From: Saprospiraceae bacterium
GTDB lineage: Bacteria; Bacteroidota; Bacteroidia; Chitinophagales; Saprospiraceae
DNA length: 8,218 nucleotides
NCBI GenBank assembly: GCA_020436955.1
Contig: JAGQWW010000102.1
Span: forward strand, 1-8,218
Direction of reading: 5' to 3'
Both the position numbers and the translations under genes were made by a program. The notes beneath the pieces were generated by a model. The model was not told the origin of the DNA. It saw only the letters and a list, made by a program, of their open reading frames with translations, and did no database searches. This document shows, one piece after another, positions 1 through 5,260 of the stretch. Position 1 is the first letter of the stretch, and the number at the start of each line of letters is the position of its first letter.

Positions 1-24
1 TCTTTTGTCCTGATTATCTGACAT
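1..24 (-). CDS. 5' end of a gene overlapping the ECF sigma gene (partial, product unknown)
   Basis: An ATG at 24-22 on the minus strand opens a frame reading MSDNQDKR before the window ends. It starts inside the last codons of the sigma-factor gene and overlaps it by 11 nt in a different frame, an arrangement typical of translational coupling. The first eight residues are polar and charged, so the protein does not begin with a signal peptide; a cytoplasmic N-terminus is expected. In general, a gene translationally coupled downstream of an ECF sigma factor is often its anti-sigma factor or a membrane protein of the same operon. That identity is inference from position only, because eight residues cannot identify a family. 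The open frame, overlap and operon position make a real gene likely, but the start is not proven. Confidence 0.55.
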
Positions 25-574
25 AATGCTTAAACTCTTGCTGCTGTTCGAATAATAATTTTAATTTTTTTCTTGCTTCCGACAAATGCCACTTCGAGGT
101 ACCGACACTGATGCATAATTGATTTGCAATTTCTGCGTGGGTAAAACCTTCAATAGCGTATAGACGGAATACTTCCTGCGTTGCGTTGGGTAAAAGGTCC
201 ACCATTTTAAGAATGTCTTCTACAAAAAAGTTTTGGTGGATATCAGCCTTGGTGGGTTCATCCCATTCTTCCAAAGCAAGGAAATAAACACCCGATTTAG
301 CCGATTTGAAATGGTCAGCCAGTGCATGATAAATAATCCGCCTGACCCATCCCTCAAATGAACCTTTGAAACCAAACAGGTGGATTTTTTTGAATACCCG
401 AAGCATCCCGGTGTTGAGAATTTCCAGAGCCAACTCTTCATCACGCACTCTTTTTTTAAGGAAGCCCAACATGATAGGGAAGAAGTGGCGATAAAGCTCT
501 TCCTGGCTGATCCTGTTGTTTTCCAGGCAGCCTTGAATAACTTTTTTCTCCCACACCATGTCTTTACTATCCAT
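14..574 (-). CDS. ECF-type RNA polymerase sigma factor (sigma-70 family)
   Basis: The 186-residue protein has the size and two-domain plan of an extracytoplasmic-function sigma factor, which redirects RNA polymerase to a small regulon. Region 2 (about residues 25-92) contains the characteristic stretch GSFEGWVRRI at 71-80 followed by AxADHFK, matching the core-binding and -10-recognition helices. Region 4 (about 125-176) begins LLPNATQEVFRLYAIEGF and carries a helix-turn-helix (THAEIANQL, then SVGTSKWHLSEARKKL) that would read the -35 element. Regions 1.1 and 3 are absent, as usual for this group. The ATG at 574 lies 2 nt after the stop of the upstream barrel gene, and the 3' end overlaps the next gene by 11 nt, so all three are probably one transcript. 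The family call is firm. The regulon and activating signal cannot be read from the sequence; autoregulation of the operon is plausible but unproven. Confidence 0.93.
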   Translation of the reverse strand: MDSKDMVWEKKVIQGCLENNRISQEELYRHFFPIMLGFLKKRVRDEELALEILNTGMLRVFKKIHLFGFKGSFEGWVRRIIYHALADHFKSAKSGVYFLALEEWDEPTKADIHQNFFVEDILKMVDLLPNATQEVFRLYAIEGFTHAEIANQLCISVGTSKWHLSEARKKLKLLFEQQQEFKHYVR

Positions 575-576
575 AT

Positions 577-1143
577 CTAAAAGTTGATACCGATGTTCCA
601 GTATACTCTCTTGTATTGGTAAGTTCTTTGTACCACGTCATTATTATCAAAAATGTCCCTGCTGGTGTAGGTCGCCTGTTGGAACCTAAACCCTAATCCG
701 GTACTAAAGGCAGTTTTGCCGCGAATAGGAATTTTATACCCAAGTTGTACGTCAGCACCAAATCCTCCCTGAGTATCGAGCACGGGTCTGTTGGTATACA
801 TTGCAGCAAACCCATATCCAGCTCCAAGGAGTATGTAAGGGCGCATTTTTTTTTCGCCATTTTCTACTGCAAATGTTGCTAGTAGAGGGAAAATCAACTC
901 GCCCAGGTTGATATTATAATTTTCTATCCCGGTTATTAGTCCAAGGGAAGTTTTTTCACCTAATGAATATTGTAATCCATACCGTAAGGCTGCTCCAAAT
1001 AGAAACTCATCTGACTGACCGATTCCCCCTTGATAATAAGCATTGAAGCTGTGATGCCAGGGATCAGCCTGTTTATTGCGTTGGGCATTGGCCAAAAACG
1101 GAAGGAGAAGAAGAAAAACGATGGAAAGTTTAGCTGTTCGCAT
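577..1143 (-). CDS. Small outer-membrane beta-barrel protein (porin-like family)
   Basis: The 188-residue protein starts with a clear Sec signal peptide (MRTAKLSIVFLLLLPFLANA, cleavage expected before Gln21). The mature part is rich in alternating hydrophobic and aromatic residues with Gly/Tyr turns, for example YYQGGIG at 36-42, LRYGLQYSLG at 53-62, YILLGAGYGFAAMY at 103-116 and FSTGLGFRFQQATY at 146-159. It ends in INF, the C-terminal aromatic typical of outer-membrane barrels. The length suits an eight-strand barrel of the Bacteroidota OMP_b-brl group, whose members are mostly of unknown role. It is the first gene of the leftward operon with the sigma factor, 2 nt before the sigma start. 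A role in envelope sensing or as a sigma-controlled product is possible but inferred. No lipobox Cys is present. Confidence is high for localisation and fold, low for function. Confidence 0.85.
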   Translation of the reverse strand: MRTAKLSIVFLLLLPFLANAQRNKQADPWHHSFNAYYQGGIGQSDEFLFGAALRYGLQYSLGEKTSLGLITGIENYNINLGELIFPLLATFAVENGEKKMRPYILLGAGYGFAAMYTNRPVLDTQGGFGADVQLGYKIPIRGKTAFSTGLGFRFQQATYTSRDIFDNNDVVQRTYQYKRVYWNIGINF

Positions 1144-1177
1144 AGCAGTGGTTTAAATGATGAAATGTTATACCAAT

Positions 1178-1185
1178 CAAAGATA
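1178..1185 (-). promoter_or_regulatory. Candidate Bacteroidota -7 box for the barrel/sigma operon
   Basis: Read on the minus strand the bases are TATCTTTG, a perfect match to the Bacteroidota -7 consensus TAnnTTTG, 34 nt upstream of the barrel ATG. No TTG occurs at the usual 17-23 nt upstream spacing, so the -33 element is weak or absent. That could mean a regulated promoter, or a chance match in A/T-rich DNA. Confidence 0.5.
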
Positions 1186-1394
1186 GAACAATAACGGATT
1201 TCATCGAGTAGGGTATTTGAAGGTGGAAAAATTTATTTCGAAATCATTTTCTGTTAAAATGGACAATGGCATTTACATTAATTGTTAAAGTTCGCCTTAA
1301 AGAATCATAAATATGTCTTTTACAAATATTTTCGGTTCGGTTTTTGAGTTATGGGTGATGTTGGTTTGAAATTATAGTCTTAGGACCACAAAGG

Positions 1395-1413
1395 AATTTT
1401 TTTTAAAAAAATT
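1395..1413. repeat. A/T-tract palindrome
   Basis: AATTTTTTT, a central T, then AAAAAAATT form a perfect 9-bp inverted repeat made only of A and T. Such tracts bend DNA or act as promoter UP elements, but in a region this A/T-rich it may be chance. It is not placed directly before a recognised promoter. Confidence 0.35.
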
Positions 1414-1448
1414 GATGACCTTTTGATTTCATTTCCGATAAAGGGTTG

Positions 1449-1464
1449 GTTGGATTCATCCAAC
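1449..1464. promoter_or_regulatory. Perfect 7-bp inverted repeat, operator-like
   Basis: GTTGGAT-TC-ATCCAAC is a perfect inverted repeat with a 2-nt centre, giving a 16-bp near-symmetric site. The tiny centre makes it a better protein-binding dyad than an RNA hairpin, and no T-run follows. It sits about 264 nt upstream of the leftward -7 box and about 350 nt upstream of the rightward promoter, so its target is uncertain. Confidence 0.3.
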
Positions 1465-1811
1465 GATTTTGAAACAGGTTTTCCGGACTTTTTCGACATT
1501 CTTGTTCTCAGATTCGAGCTTTAAAGAAAGCCGATAACCCTTTAAAAATCTGATATTTTACTTTTTTTGGATCGAATTGGGGCTTTATTTCAAATAATTG
1601 GCATTTGACATATTTTTTTTATTAAAAAAGTTTTAAATACCAAATCATTTTTTGAAATTTGGGGCACCTCGAAGGAACGTTCTCCTTCACCCAATTAAAA
1701 AAGATCTCCCAAAGCCGAACCTTAATAAAATCCAATCGTACAAGGATTTTGTTAAACCAAAAAAAGTTAACTGTCAGATAGACGGTTATGTTATTTAAAT
1801 TGGTTGGGACA

Positions 1812-1839
1812 TTGTGGGAAATTGTCTCGATTAATTTTG
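1812..1839 (+). promoter_or_regulatory. Candidate Bacteroidota promoter for the secreted esterase
   Basis: A TTG at 1812-1814 is followed after 17 nt by TAATTTTG at 1832-1839. This fits the Bacteroidota housekeeping pattern TTG-N17-23-TAnnTTTG. It is the only perfect -7 match on the plus strand that I found in 1144-1954. A start about 7 nt downstream would give a 5' leader of roughly 110 nt before the esterase ATG at 1955. Confidence 0.5.
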
Positions 1840-1954
1840 TGGGAATAAGAACTGTGTACAAACCATCGTGGCTTTTTTATCTGCCTGTGGGAAGGCTTAA
1901 GGATAAGAAAGTTCGGGGAACCGATTTGTTCACGCATTCAACTTAAAGCAGTAC

Positions 1955-3373
1955 ATGAAATTCGCGATTAAGATCTTTTTGTGGCTATGCATTTCCGTGC
2001 CCTTACAGGCACAGCTTGTGGTTCGCGTAACCTCTCTACCTTCATCAACTCCAGAAAACACTTCCATCCACGTTGCCGGTAACTTCAATCAATGGAGAGC
2101 CGATGATCCTAACTACAAACTTTCAGATAACGAAGACGGGACCAAAACTATTTCTCTTTATCCTCCAGTAGGTAAAGTTGAATATAAGTTTACTCGTGGT
2201 AGCTGGGAAACAGCAGAAGCAGGTGTAGATGGTGAATATATTCCTTCCAGAACCTACCAATATGATGGTAAACCTTCCGTAGTGAATGTTTCTATCCTTG
2301 CATGGGAAGACCTGGATGGCAGAAGAGCTAATTCAACCGCAGCCAATAACGTTCACGTGTTGAGTTACCATTTCAATATGCCTCAATTGGGCCGCGAGCG
2401 CAGAATTTGGGTATATCTTCCTCCTGATTATGAAACTTCCGGTAAAAGATATCCTGTAATCTACATGCAGGATGGTCAAAACCTTTTCGATAAGTCAACA
2501 GCATTTGCAGAAGAGTGGGGCGTAGATGAGACGATGAATAAGATGTTCGCAAATGGAGATTACGGAGCCATCATTATCGGCGTCGATAATGGCGGTTGGA
2601 GAAGAATGGATGAGTACTCTCCATGGTACAATGCAGAATTAGAAGCTGGTGGAGAAGGCAAAAACTACGTTGATTTCCTTGTAAATACTTTGAAGCCTTA
2701 TATCGATGCTACTTACAGAACCCTTCCGGCAAAGGATTATACCGGAATCATGGGTTCTTCAATGGGCGCTCTCATTACACATTATGCAGCTTTGGAGCAT
2801 CCAAACGTTTTTGGAAAAGTTGGAGTACTGTCTCCCTCTTTCTGGTTTGCTCCTGAATCTTATGACCATGCTTTCAATCACCGCAAGAAAGACGATATCA
2901 AATATTACATGCTTGCAGGAAAAGGTGAAGGAAATGAAATGGTAAGTGGTCTTAATAAAATGACCGAAAAACTAACCCAGGTGGGTTACGCTTCAAACGT
3001 AAACAAGGTGATTCACAACGGCGGAAGCCACAGTGAAGCATTCTGGGGAAGCGAGTTTGAAAAAGCTTATTCCTGGTTGTTCTCCAACATGGAAATGCCA
3101 ACTCAGAATGAAATTGCAGCTGAAGAAGTAGAATCTGCAATTAAGATTACACCAAACTCTGCATTCAGTAAATTGTACATCGAAAACCTTGGAAACGTTG
3201 AAGGTGCAGAAGTTCACATCACCAGTACTGATGGCAAATACGTAAGAAAGTTTTCAGTATTTGGCGATGAGCCACTAGATATCCAGAATATCCACAAAGG
3301 AACACACGTCGTAAATGTAATCCTTCAAAACAGAGTAATCCATTCTGAGAAGCTGATGGTAAATCGCGGCTAG
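1955..3373 (+). CDS. Secreted esterase (enterochelin-esterase/esterase-D-like alpha/beta hydrolase) with starch-binding-like N-domain and T9SS-like tail
   Basis: The 472-residue protein has four parts. A signal peptide (1-20, ending LQAQ) supports the ATG at 1955. Residues about 22-115 resemble CBM20/E-set starch-binding domains, with AGNFNQW at 41-47 and EYKFTRGSW at 76-84. Residues about 133-378 are an alpha/beta hydrolase of the putative-esterase family (PF00756 type): RRIWVYLPPDY at 149-159, YMQDGQNLFD at 170-179, nucleophile elbow GSSMG at 267-271 (Ser269), likely acid Glu325 and catalytic His359 in GGSHSEAFW. Residues about 396-472 look like a T9SS type A sorting domain: ITPN at 398-401, DGKYV at 426-430, LDIQNIHKG at 441-449 and SEKLMV at 464-469. 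It is therefore probably exported to the cell surface or medium. The substrate is unknown: a carbohydrate-linked ester is suggested by the N-domain, while relatives act on siderophores or S-formylglutathione. It appears monocistronic, with its own promoter and downstream hairpins. Confidence 0.9.
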   Translation: MKFAIKIFLWLCISVPLQAQLVVRVTSLPSSTPENTSIHVAGNFNQWRADDPNYKLSDNEDGTKTISLYPPVGKVEYKFTRGSWETAEAGVDGEYIPSRTYQYDGKPSVVNVSILAWEDLDGRRANSTAANNVHVLSYHFNMPQLGRERRIWVYLPPDYETSGKRYPVIYMQDGQNLFDKSTAFAEEWGVDETMNKMFANGDYGAIIIGVDNGGWRRMDEYSPWYNAELEAGGEGKNYVDFLVNTLKPYIDATYRTLPAKDYTGIMGSSMGALITHYAALEHPNVFGKVGVLSPSFWFAPESYDHAFNHRKKDDIKYYMLAGKGEGNEMVSGLNKMTEKLTQVGYASNVNKVIHNGGSHSEAFWGSEFEKAYSWLFSNMEMPTQNEIAAEEVESAIKITPNSAFSKLYIENLGNVEGAEVHITSTDGKYVRKFSVFGDEPLDIQNIHKGTHVVNVILQNRVIHSEKLMVNRG

Positions 3374-3376
3374 AGT

Positions 3377-3408
3377 GGGATTTTTGGGATTGGCAGGATT
3401 ATAGGATT
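3377..3408. repeat. Degenerate tandem (A/G)GGATT-type repeat just after the esterase stop
   Basis: GGGATT or AGGATT begins at 3377, 3386, 3395 and 3403, and a related GGGAATT follows at 3413, giving a period of 8-10 nt. The run starts 4 nt after the stop codon. From memory, similar GGATT-rich runs recur in intergenic DNA of Bacteroidota, but I cannot verify that here. It may be a dispersed short repeat or simple-sequence DNA. Confidence 0.45.
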
Positions 3409-3411
3409 ATT

Positions 3412-3433
3412 TGGGAATTGAAATTCCCATTTT
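3412..3433 (+). terminator. Candidate weak terminator hairpin after the esterase
   Basis: TGGGAATT and AATTCCCA form a perfect 8-bp inverted repeat around GA, followed by TTTT. It begins 39 nt after the esterase stop. The 2-nt centre means the top base pairs must open in RNA, and the short T-run makes it weaker than the hairpins further downstream. Confidence 0.4.
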
Positions 3434-3454
3434 ATTTTCCTTCGGAAAATTTTT
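3434..3454 (+). terminator. Second small hairpin with T-run
   Basis: ATTTTCC and GGAAAAT pair over a TTC loop (7 bp) and run straight into TTTT at 3451-3454. Mostly A-T pairing makes it weak alone, but it lies directly behind the preceding hairpin, so the two may act together in ending esterase transcription. Confidence 0.35.
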
Positions 3455-3543
3455 ATGCGTACCGCAATATTTAGAAAATAATTGACCACGTATTATAAGA
3501 GTTTCTGCCTGAAAGGGTAGAGTTAATCCAACGAAATTGAAAT

Positions 3544-3576
3544 GGGTGTCGGTTCTATCGGCACCCTTTCTTTTTT
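3544..3576 (+). terminator. Rho-independent terminator, plus strand
   Basis: GGGTGTCG pairs with CGGCACCC (8 bp including one G-T pair) around a 7-nt loop, and is followed by TTTCTTTTTT at 3567-3576. The form is that of a classic intrinsic terminator for rightward transcription, here from the esterase gene whose stop is about 170 nt upstream. Confidence 0.7.
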
Positions 3577-3605
3577 ATACACCTTATTATATATAGTGTA
3601 TAAAA
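3573..3605. repeat. 10-bp perfect inverted repeat with A/T spacer
   Basis: TTTTATACAC at 3573-3582 and GTGTATAAAA at 3596-3605 are exact reverse complements separated by 13 A/T-rich nt. It overlaps the T-run of the preceding terminator. It could be a secondary hairpin at the 3' end of the transcript or a protein-binding dyad. No gene start lies nearby, which favours an RNA or 3'-end role. Confidence 0.45.
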
Positions 3606-3638
3606 CGTCAAAGTCTATCCTTGATGGATACCCAAATG

Positions 3639-3671
3639 AAAAGGGCCTTGACAGATGTCAAGGCCCTTTTT
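3639..3671 (-). terminator. Strong bidirectional intrinsic terminator
   Basis: AAAAGGGCCTTGAC at 3639-3652 and GTCAAGGCCCTTTT at 3657-3670 form a perfect 14-bp stem with an AGAT loop. T-runs follow on both strands: TTTTT ending at 3671 on plus, and TTTT opposite 3639-3642 on minus. It lies about 24 nt beyond the stop of the leftward UDP-glucose dehydrogenase gene and insulates it from the convergent esterase gene. Confidence 0.9.
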
Positions 3672-3694
3672 ATTATTTGGAAAAGTAGGAGGGA

Positions 3695-5011
3695 TTACCC
3701 CTCGATGCTGTTTCTTCCGATACTATCGTAGTAGAAACCCTGGTCTTCCATGCTTTCAACATCGTACAGGTTACGACCATCGAAAATAGCAGGGTTTGAC
3801 ATCAATTCTTTAAGCACTTTGAAGCTTGGCGTTCTGAATACGCTCCATTCTGTAACAATGGCCAGTGCATCTGCTTCGATTAGTGCTTCGTACTGGTCAG
3901 ATGCAAAATGGATTTTATCACCGTAGATTTTCTTCACATTGTCCATTGCTTCCGGGTCAAAGGCTTTCACCTTGGCTCCTGCATTCAACAAGTCTTCAAT
4001 GATGTATAAGGCCGGTGCTTCACGGATGTCATCTGTATTAGGTTTGAAAGCAAGTCCCCAAAGAGCAATGGTTTTACCTTTTACATCACCACCAAAATAC
4101 TGGATGATCTTTTCTGAAAGACGGTGTTTTTGGATGGTGTTTACATTCATAACCGCTTTCAAAATTTTGAAATCATAGGCATTTTCCTCAGCAGTCTTGG
4201 CTAGCGCTTGTACATCTTTTGGAAAACATGACCCGCCATAACCAACACCGGGGAAAAGGAAGCGTTTTCCGATACGGCTGTCTGAACCCATTCCGATACG
4301 TACCATGTCTACATTGGCACCTACTCTCTCACAAAGGTTTGCGATTTCATTCATAAATGAAATTCTGGCAGCCAGATAAGAGTTAGCAGCGTATTTGGTC
4401 ATCTCAGCTGAACGCTCATCCATGAAGATGATAGGGTTGCCCTGACGCACAAATGGTTCGTACAAGTTCTTCATGGTCTTCCTAGCTCTTTCAGAGCTGG
4501 TTCCGATAACCACACGGTCTGGTTTCATGAAATCATCTACTGCAACACCTTCTCTCAAAAACTCAGGGTTGGAAACCACATCAAACAATGATTCGTCAAG
4601 GTTAGCAGCCAATGCCGCATGTACACGTTCAGCAGTACCTACCGGCACTGTACTTTTATCTACAATAACCTTATAATCGGTAATGATCTTTGATAGGTCG
4701 TTGGCTACATTTAATATATACGATAGATCAGCTGATCCATCTTCACCCGGAGGTGTTGGTAGTGCAAGGAAAATGATTTGCGCATCTTTAATAGCAGCGG
4801 CTAGATCCGTAGTAAAATTCAATCTTCCCTGGCGGGTATTTCTTTCAAAAAGGAGTTCCAAACCTGGTTCGTAGATAGGAACTTCCCCGTTTATCATACG
4901 GTCTACCTTATTCTGATCGATATCTACACAGATAACATTGTTTCCGGTTTCTGCAAAGCAGGTTCCTGTAACCAAGCCAACGTATCCGGTACCGACAACA
5001 GCAATATTCAT
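3695..5011 (-). CDS. ugd: UDP-glucose 6-dehydrogenase
   Basis: The 438-residue cytosolic enzyme oxidises UDP-glucose to UDP-glucuronate with two NAD+, supplying uronic acid precursors for capsule, exopolysaccharide or lipopolysaccharide. The N-terminal Rossmann motif is GTGYVG (7-12), with the adenine-ribose Asp30 ending a VICVD strand. Further family motifs are LPTPPGEDGSADLSY (84-98), DKSTVPVGT (118-126) and SNPEFLREG (147-155). Catalytic Lys206 lies in EMTKYAANSYLA and the nucleophilic Cys262 in GVGYGGSCFPKD (255-266). The C-terminal UDP-binding domain includes GLAFKPNTDDIREAP (319-333). Length and all key residues match an intact bacterial enzyme; the related UDP-ManNAc or GDP-mannose dehydrogenases are less likely given these motifs. 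The ATG at 5011 puts the glycine motif at the usual place. It is a single-gene unit with its own -7 box and terminator; no glycosyltransferase genes are adjacent in this window. Confidence 0.96.
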   Translation of the reverse strand: MNIAVVGTGYVGLVTGTCFAETGNNVICVDIDQNKVDRMINGEVPIYEPGLELLFERNTRQGRLNFTTDLAAAIKDAQIIFLALPTPPGEDGSADLSYILNVANDLSKIITDYKVIVDKSTVPVGTAERVHAALAANLDESLFDVVSNPEFLREGVAVDDFMKPDRVVIGTSSERARKTMKNLYEPFVRQGNPIIFMDERSAEMTKYAANSYLAARISFMNEIANLCERVGANVDMVRIGMGSDSRIGKRFLFPGVGYGGSCFPKDVQALAKTAEENAYDFKILKAVMNVNTIQKHRLSEKIIQYFGGDVKGKTIALWGLAFKPNTDDIREAPALYIIEDLLNAGAKVKAFDPEAMDNVKKIYGDKIHFASDQYEALIEADALAIVTEWSVFRTPSFKVLKELMSNPAIFDGRNLYDVESMEDQGFYYDSIGRNSIEG

Positions 5012-5046
5012 TTTTATTTGGTTTATGAGATTCTGAAAAAGCGGTG

Positions 5047-5054
5047 CAAAGGTA
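5047..5054 (-). promoter_or_regulatory. Candidate Bacteroidota -7 box for ugd
   Basis: On the minus strand the bases read TACCTTTG, a perfect TAnnTTTG match 35 nt upstream of the ugd ATG. This predicts a leader of about 28 nt. No exact TTG lies 17-23 nt further upstream; only a T-rich TTT is found there. Confidence 0.55.
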
Positions 5055-5138
5055 AATTATCCACCCATTAAATGAAACCATTTTCTGGATTGCTATCGGA
5101 TTTTTGGAAGTCGGCCCTAAAAAATCCAAATTATTCGG

Positions 5139-5151
5139 TATCTGACAGATA
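5139..5151. promoter_or_regulatory. Perfect 13-bp palindrome between the divergent genes
   Basis: TATCTG-A-CAGATA is a perfect odd-centred palindrome. It lies about 85 nt upstream of the ugd -7 box and 109 nt upstream of the patatin-protein ATG, in the only region shared by these divergent genes. The form suits a dimeric repressor or activator site. No T-run follows, so a terminator is unlikely. Function is inferred from symmetry and place only. Confidence 0.4.
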
Positions 5152-5210
5152 AATATGATTATTTGATATTTATTGGACAGAATTTTGAATAACTAGTAAG
5201 CGAAAGAGGC

Positions 5211-5231
5211 CCCCTCTCCGTTTGGAAAGGG
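5211..5231 (+). repeat. Imperfect GC-rich hairpin in the leader of the patatin gene
   Basis: CCCTCTCC (5212-5219) and GGAAAGGG (5224-5231) pair over a GTTT loop with one C-A mismatch. The hairpin stands out as C/G-rich in an A/T-rich leader, ending 29 nt before the ATG at 5261. From memory, CCCCTCTCC...GGAGAGGGG inverted repeats are scattered through many Bacteroidota genomes, so this may be a decayed copy. A leader-RNA structure affecting translation is the alternative. Confidence 0.4.
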
Positions 5232-5260
5232 AAAGTTAGCATAAGTCCAAAATTCCAAAT

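Larger units (their letters stand above)
1186..1811. other. Long A/T-rich intergenic region without a convincing gene
   Basis: This stretch between two divergent promoters is rich in A/T homopolymer runs, such as those around 1397-1411 and 1613-1629. I find no protein-like frame. The best open frame, minus strand 1861-1622 (79 codons), has a biased Ile/Asn/Phe/Lys/Trp composition, no recognisable domain and no upstream -7 box, and it overlaps the rightward promoter. The region also holds small palindromes, listed separately. It may carry regulatory sites, an untranslated RNA or decayed sequence; I cannot distinguish these. Confidence 0.5.

Noticed and set aside
1671..1688. Inverted repeat GAAGGA...TCCTTC considered as a terminator or operator
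   Set aside because: Only six paired bases with a 6-nt centre, no T-run beyond it and no nearby gene end; compatible with chance.
1622..1861. A 79-codon minus-strand open frame in the A/T-rich spacer
   Set aside because: Composition is unlike a protein (Ile, Asn, Phe, Lys and Trp heavy, no domain or signal peptide), there is no -7 box upstream of its ATG, and it lies antisense across the esterase promoter.
3649..3656. TGACAGAT occurs both in the ugd terminator and in the 5139-5151 palindrome
   Set aside because: An 8-nt match is expected by chance at this scale, and in the terminator the sequence is explained by the stem and loop.
3374..3694. Possible miniature transposon in the hairpin-rich convergent region
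   Set aside because: The inverted repeats are nested local hairpins. I see no terminal inverted repeats flanking the region and no target-site duplication.
3939..4874. Several plus-strand open frames of 60-80 codons antisense to ugd
   Set aside because: They mirror the codon structure of the intact ugd gene, have no recognisable domain and no promoter of their own.
5180..5187. GAATTTTG considered as the -7 box of the patatin gene
   Set aside because: The first base departs from TAnnTTTG, and the nearest TTG upstream gives a 14-nt spacer, outside the usual 17-23 nt.
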